Assembly: GCA_019234175.1 (NCBI GenBank)
Contig: JAFALP010000228.1
Coordinates: 1 to 7,711 of the forward strand
Origin: Actinomycetota bacterium
GTDB lineage: Bacteria; Actinomycetota; Thermoleophilia; Gaiellales; Gaiellaceae
Length of the DNA stretch: 7,711 bases
Reading direction: 5' to 3'
In this document: positions 5,341-7,711 of the stretch, in pieces
Layout: each line of letters opens with the position of its first letter
How positions within the stretch are numbered: the first letter of the stretch is position 1
Position numbers and translations under genes: made by a program
The notes under the pieces: model-generated
Told to the model about the DNA's origin: nothing
The model's database searches: none
Seen by the model: only the letters and a program-made list of their open reading frames with translations

Positions 5341-7503
5341 TCAGTCCAGCAGCAGGGTGAGGAGAGCCTTCTGCACGTGCAGACGGTTCTCCGCCTGCTG
5401 CCAGACGGCCGACTGACCGCCGTACAGCACGTCGCCGGAGATCTCCTCGCCGATGTGCGCCGGCAGACAGTGGAGGACGACGGCGTCGTCAGCGGCGGAG
5501 GACAGCAGGTCGGCGTCGATGCCGAAGCCGGCGAAGTCCTGCAGGCGCCGCTCGCGCTCGCCCTCCTCGCCCATGCTCGTCCACACGTCGGTGTAGAGCA
5601 CTTGCGCTCCTGAGGCCGCCTCGTACGGGTCGCTCGTCAGCGCGACGTCGCCGCCGAACGCGACCGCTGCGCCGAGCGCGCCGGGCCCCGGCTCGTAGCC
5701 GCGCGGCGACGCGCACACGACTTCGGCGCCGAGCGCGGAGCACGCGACGAGGAGCGACGCGGCCACGTTGTTGCCGTCGCCGACGTACGCGACCTTCACG
5801 CCGGCGAGGTCGCCGAACCGCTCGCGGATGGTGAGCGCGTCGGCGAGCGCCTGGCACGGATGCTCGGCGTCGGTGAGCGCGTTGACGACCGGAATCGACG
5901 CGTGTGACGCGAGCGTCTCCAGGTCGTCCTGCGACGCCCAGCGGACGGCGAGGCCGTCGAGATAGCCGGAGAGGACGCGGGCGGTGTCCTCGAGCGACTC
6001 GCCGCGCGACAGCTGCAACTCGCTCGCGTTCAGGGGCACGGCGGAGCCGCCGAGCTGCTCCATCGCCACCGCGAACGAGACGCGCGTGCGCGTCGACGGC
6101 CGCGCGAACAGCAGGCCGAGCGAGCGGCCGGGGAGGAGACGGTGCTCGATGCCGTTCTTCTGCGCAGACTTCAGCTGCTCGGCGAGGTCGAGCACGAGGC
6201 GGAGCTCGTATGCCGTCCACGTCGTCAGCGTCGTGAAGTCGCGACCCACGAGCGCGCGCGTGGTGTCGGCGAGCGTGCGCGCACCGAGCCGCAGGCGCGC
6301 GTCGTGCAGCGCCGCCTTGACGCCGCCGGGGCCGGGCGCCGGCCGCGGCGCGACGCGCTCGGGCGCCGCGAACGTCCCGTTGCGCACCGTCGCCGCCACC
6401 TGCTCGTGCGCGTCGCGGAAGGCGACGCCGTTCTTGACGAGCTCCTCGGCGGCGTCGGTCGCGCGCAGGAGCGGATCGGACACGGCGGCGGTCAGGCGCT
6501 CGTGGTTGGGCTCGAGGCCGCCGACGAGCGCGCCGAGCGCCGACAGCGCGCCGCGCACGTCGTGCCGCGTCTGGAAGAGCGGCGTCTTGTCCTCCTGCAG
6601 GTCCTTGTCGTACGCGAGCGGAAGGCCCTTCACGACGGCGAGCAGGCCGGTCAGTCGCCCGATGGCCGTCCCGGCCTTGCCGCGCGCGAGCTCGGCGACG
6701 TCGGGGTTCAGCTTCTGCGGCATCATCGACGAGCCCGTCGACGCCGACAGCGGCAGCGCGACGAACCCGAACTCGGACGTGCACCAGAGCACGATCTCCT
6801 CGCCGATGCGCGAGAGATGCGTGAACAGCACCGCTGCCGCGTACAAGTAGTCGAGCGCGAAGTCGCGGTCGGCGACGGCGTCGAGCGAGTTGCGCATCGC
6901 CGGCTCCGGCAGCGGAAGGTCGAGCGTCGACCCGGCGAGCGCGCCCGCACCCAGCGGGCTCGGGGCGCTCGCCGCTGCCGCGTGCCCGAAGCGCGACCGG
7001 TCGCGCTCGAGCATCTCCACCCACGCGTGGAGGTGATGTCCGAAGGTCACGGGCTGTGCGCGCTGCAGGTGCGTGTAGCCGGGCAGCGGCGTCTCCGCCT
7101 CGCGGTCGGCGAGGTCGAGGATGGTCTCCGTCAGCCGCGCGATCGCCGCGTCCGCCTCGGCGGCGGCGTCCTGGACGTACAGGCGCACGGCGGCGGCGAC
7201 CTGGTCGTTGCGCGAGCGGCCGGCGTGGATCTTCCGGCCGACGGGGCCGAGCAGGCCCTCGATCGCCGAGTGCACGTCCTCGTACTCGCGCAGGAACGCG
7301 GCGCCGTCGTCCGCGATCGTCGCGAGGCGCGTCTCCACCTCGGCGAGCTCGCCGTCGTCGAGGATGCCGGCGGCGTGCAGCCGCTGTGCGTGGACGGACG
7401 TGGCGGCGCAGTCGTACGGGAGGAGCTCGTCGTCGTCGGCGCGCAGGAACGCGTCCACGTCCGGATCGAGCGCGACGCCGGTGCGTGCGGCCCAGAGCGT
7501 CAT
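5341..7503 (-). CDS. argHF: Fused argininosuccinate lyase (N-terminal) and ornithine carbamoyltransferase (C-terminal)
   Basis: One uninterrupted 720-codon frame carries two arginine-synthesis enzymes. Residues 1 to about 408 are ArgH (argininosuccinate to arginine plus fumarate): HAGRSRNDQ (93-101), [10 protein letters not shown] (142-151, catalytic His145) and the mobile signature loop [12 protein letters not shown] (257-268, with Ser258, Lys264, Asn266). Residues about 419-720 are ArgF/OTC (ornithine plus carbamoyl phosphate to citrulline): RDFTTL opening, FARPSTRTR (466-474), HPCQALAD (548-555), GDGNNVA (575-581), DVWTSMG (639-645), HCLPAH (678-683) and AENR (704-707). The join is about ten residues with no stop. 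The ArgH part is roughly 50 residues shorter than typical ArgH, mostly from its C-terminal region. ATG 7503 overlaps the argG stop (ATGA) and is preceded by GAGGTG, so translation is coupled to ArgG. A GTG at 6249 sits where a free OTC would begin, but has no Shine-Dalgarno. Confidence 0.95.
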   Translation of the reverse strand: MTLWAARTGVALDPDVDAFLRADDDELLPYDCAATSVHAQRLHAAGILDDGELAEVETRLATIADDGAAFLREYEDVHSAIEGLLGPVGRKIHAGRSRNDQVAAAVRLYVQDAAAEADAAIARLTETILDLADREAETPLPGYTHLQRAQPVTFGHHLHAWVEMLERDRSRFGHAAAASAPSPLGAGALAGSTLDLPLPEPAMRNSLDAVADRDFALDYLYAAAVLFTHLSRIGEEIVLWCTSEFGFVALPLSASTGSSMMPQKLNPDVAELARGKAGTAIGRLTGLLAVVKGLPLAYDKDLQEDKTPLFQTRHDVRGALSALGALVGGLEPNHERLTAAVSDPLLRATDAAEELVKNGVAFRDAHEQVAATVRNGTFAAPERVAPRPAPGPGGVKAALHDARLRLGARTLADTTRALVGRDFTTLTTWTAYELRLVLDLAEQLKSAQKNGIEHRLLPGRSLGLLFARPSTRTRVSFAVAMEQLGGSAVPLNASELQLSRGESLEDTARVLSGYLDGLAVRWASQDDLETLASHASIPVVNALTDAEHPCQALADALTIRERFGDLAGVKVAYVGDGNNVAASLLVACSALGAEVVCASPRGYEPGPGALGAAVAFGGDVALTSDPYEAASGAQVLYTDVWTSMGEEGERERRLQDFAGFGIDADLLSSAADDAVVLHCLPAHIGEEISGDVLYGGQSAVWQQAENRLHVQKALLTLLLD

Positions 7504-7711
7504 GCCGGCACCTCGAGCAGCGGGTGGCCGTGCGCGGCGAGGAAGCGCCGCGTGTCGGCGATGTCGTTGTTCTTCAGCATGAGCTGGCCGATGCGGTCGG
7601 TGGCGCTGAACGCGGTGGCGCTGCGCTCCATGCTGAGGCGCTCTGGGTCGTAGGTGAGCTCGCCGCGCGTGTCGAGGATCGTGTAGTCGTCTCCGCGCCG
7701 CAGCTCGATCG
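7500..7711 (-). CDS. argG: Argininosuccinate synthase, C-terminal end only
   Basis: The enzyme joins citrulline and aspartate, using ATP, to form argininosuccinate, the step between the two activities of the downstream fusion. Only the last 69 residues and stop are in the window; the frame enters at the right edge with two bases of a split codon. The stretch [20 protein letters not shown], then [19 protein letters not shown] and [14 protein letters not shown], matches the conserved ArgG C-terminal tail ([25 protein letters not shown]). The final TGA (7502-7500) overlaps the ATG of the argH-argF fusion. The promoter and any ArgR site would lie upstream, outside the window. Confidence 0.92.
   Translation of the reverse strand, partial: IELRRGDDYTILDTRGELTYDPERLSMERSATAFSATDRIGQLMLKNNDIADTRRFLAAHGHPLLEVPA
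7509..7514 (-). promoter_or_regulatory. Shine-Dalgarno GAGGTG of the argH-argF fusion
   Basis: Within the last codons of argG the minus strand reads GAGGTG, five bases before the fusion ATG at 7503. This is the clearest ribosome binding site in the window. It supports ATG 7503 as the start and efficient re-initiation after ArgG translation. Confidence 0.65.

Noticed and set aside
3593..5416. Plus-strand open frame of 607 codons
   Set aside because: It runs antisense to tyrA and then out of frame through the peptidase gene. It is Ser/Arg/Ala-rich without domains and conflicts with well-supported genes.
5341..7503. argHF as a pseudogene or sequencing-error fusion
   Set aside because: Both halves keep all catalytic motifs, and the join is in frame with coding-like sequence throughout, so a true fusion is the simplest reading. 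Read-level checking would still be decisive.
6142..7653. Plus-strand open frame of 503 codons opposite argHF and argG
   Set aside because: It is antisense to strongly recognised ArgH, OTC and ArgG sequence, with Arg-rich composition and no motifs.

Overview
This is a very GC-rich bacterial chromosome segment made of housekeeping metabolism rather than mobile DNA. The gene content (small SRP RNA directly upstream of dnaX, a chorismate mutase-TyrA-ACT protein, G/C-ending codons, a likely leaderless -10 promoter) suggests a high-GC Actinomycetota, possibly a Thermoleophilia-type lineage. That placement is inference and was not tested. I see no insertion sequence, CRISPR array, tRNA, rRNA or integration scar.

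Layout. (1) 1-1255, minus: dnaX (DNA polymerase III gamma/tau), 3' end outside the window. (2) 1256-1437: small-type SRP RNA (ffs, minus), a 27-nt inverted repeat, a good -10 box seven bases before the dnaX ATG, and the divergent start of the next gene. (3) 1438-3041, plus: a two-gene unit with an ATGA overlap, a conserved protein of unknown function followed by fumarylacetoacetase (last step of tyrosine catabolism). (4) 3042-3132: two hairpins between convergent genes. (5) 3133-4479, minus: a three-domain TyrA (chorismate mutase, prephenate dehydrogenase, ACT). (6) 4480-4514: a 35-bp divergent gap containing a perfect 16-bp palindrome that touches the tyrA start. (7) 4515-5339, plus: a secreted glutamic peptidase (G1/eqolisin) relative. 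(8) 5341-7503, minus: a single 720-codon frame joining argininosuccinate lyase (ArgH) to ornithine carbamoyltransferase (ArgF). (9) 7500-7711, minus: the C-terminal end of argG, overlapping the fusion by ATGA.

How the genes work together. ArgG and the ArgH-ArgF fusion together cover all three reactions from ornithine to arginine: OTC makes citrulline, ArgG makes argininosuccinate, ArgH releases arginine and fumarate. They are transcribed in one direction and translationally coupled. TyrA (tyrosine synthesis) and fumarylacetoacetase (tyrosine breakdown) lie tail to tail. The most notable item is the ArgH-ArgF fusion: its lyase part has a shortened C-terminus and it joins a tetramer-forming family to a trimer-forming family. 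Secondary points are a Cys-to-Asp change in the DnaX zinc site, the palindrome at the tyrA start, and the bacterial eqolisin.
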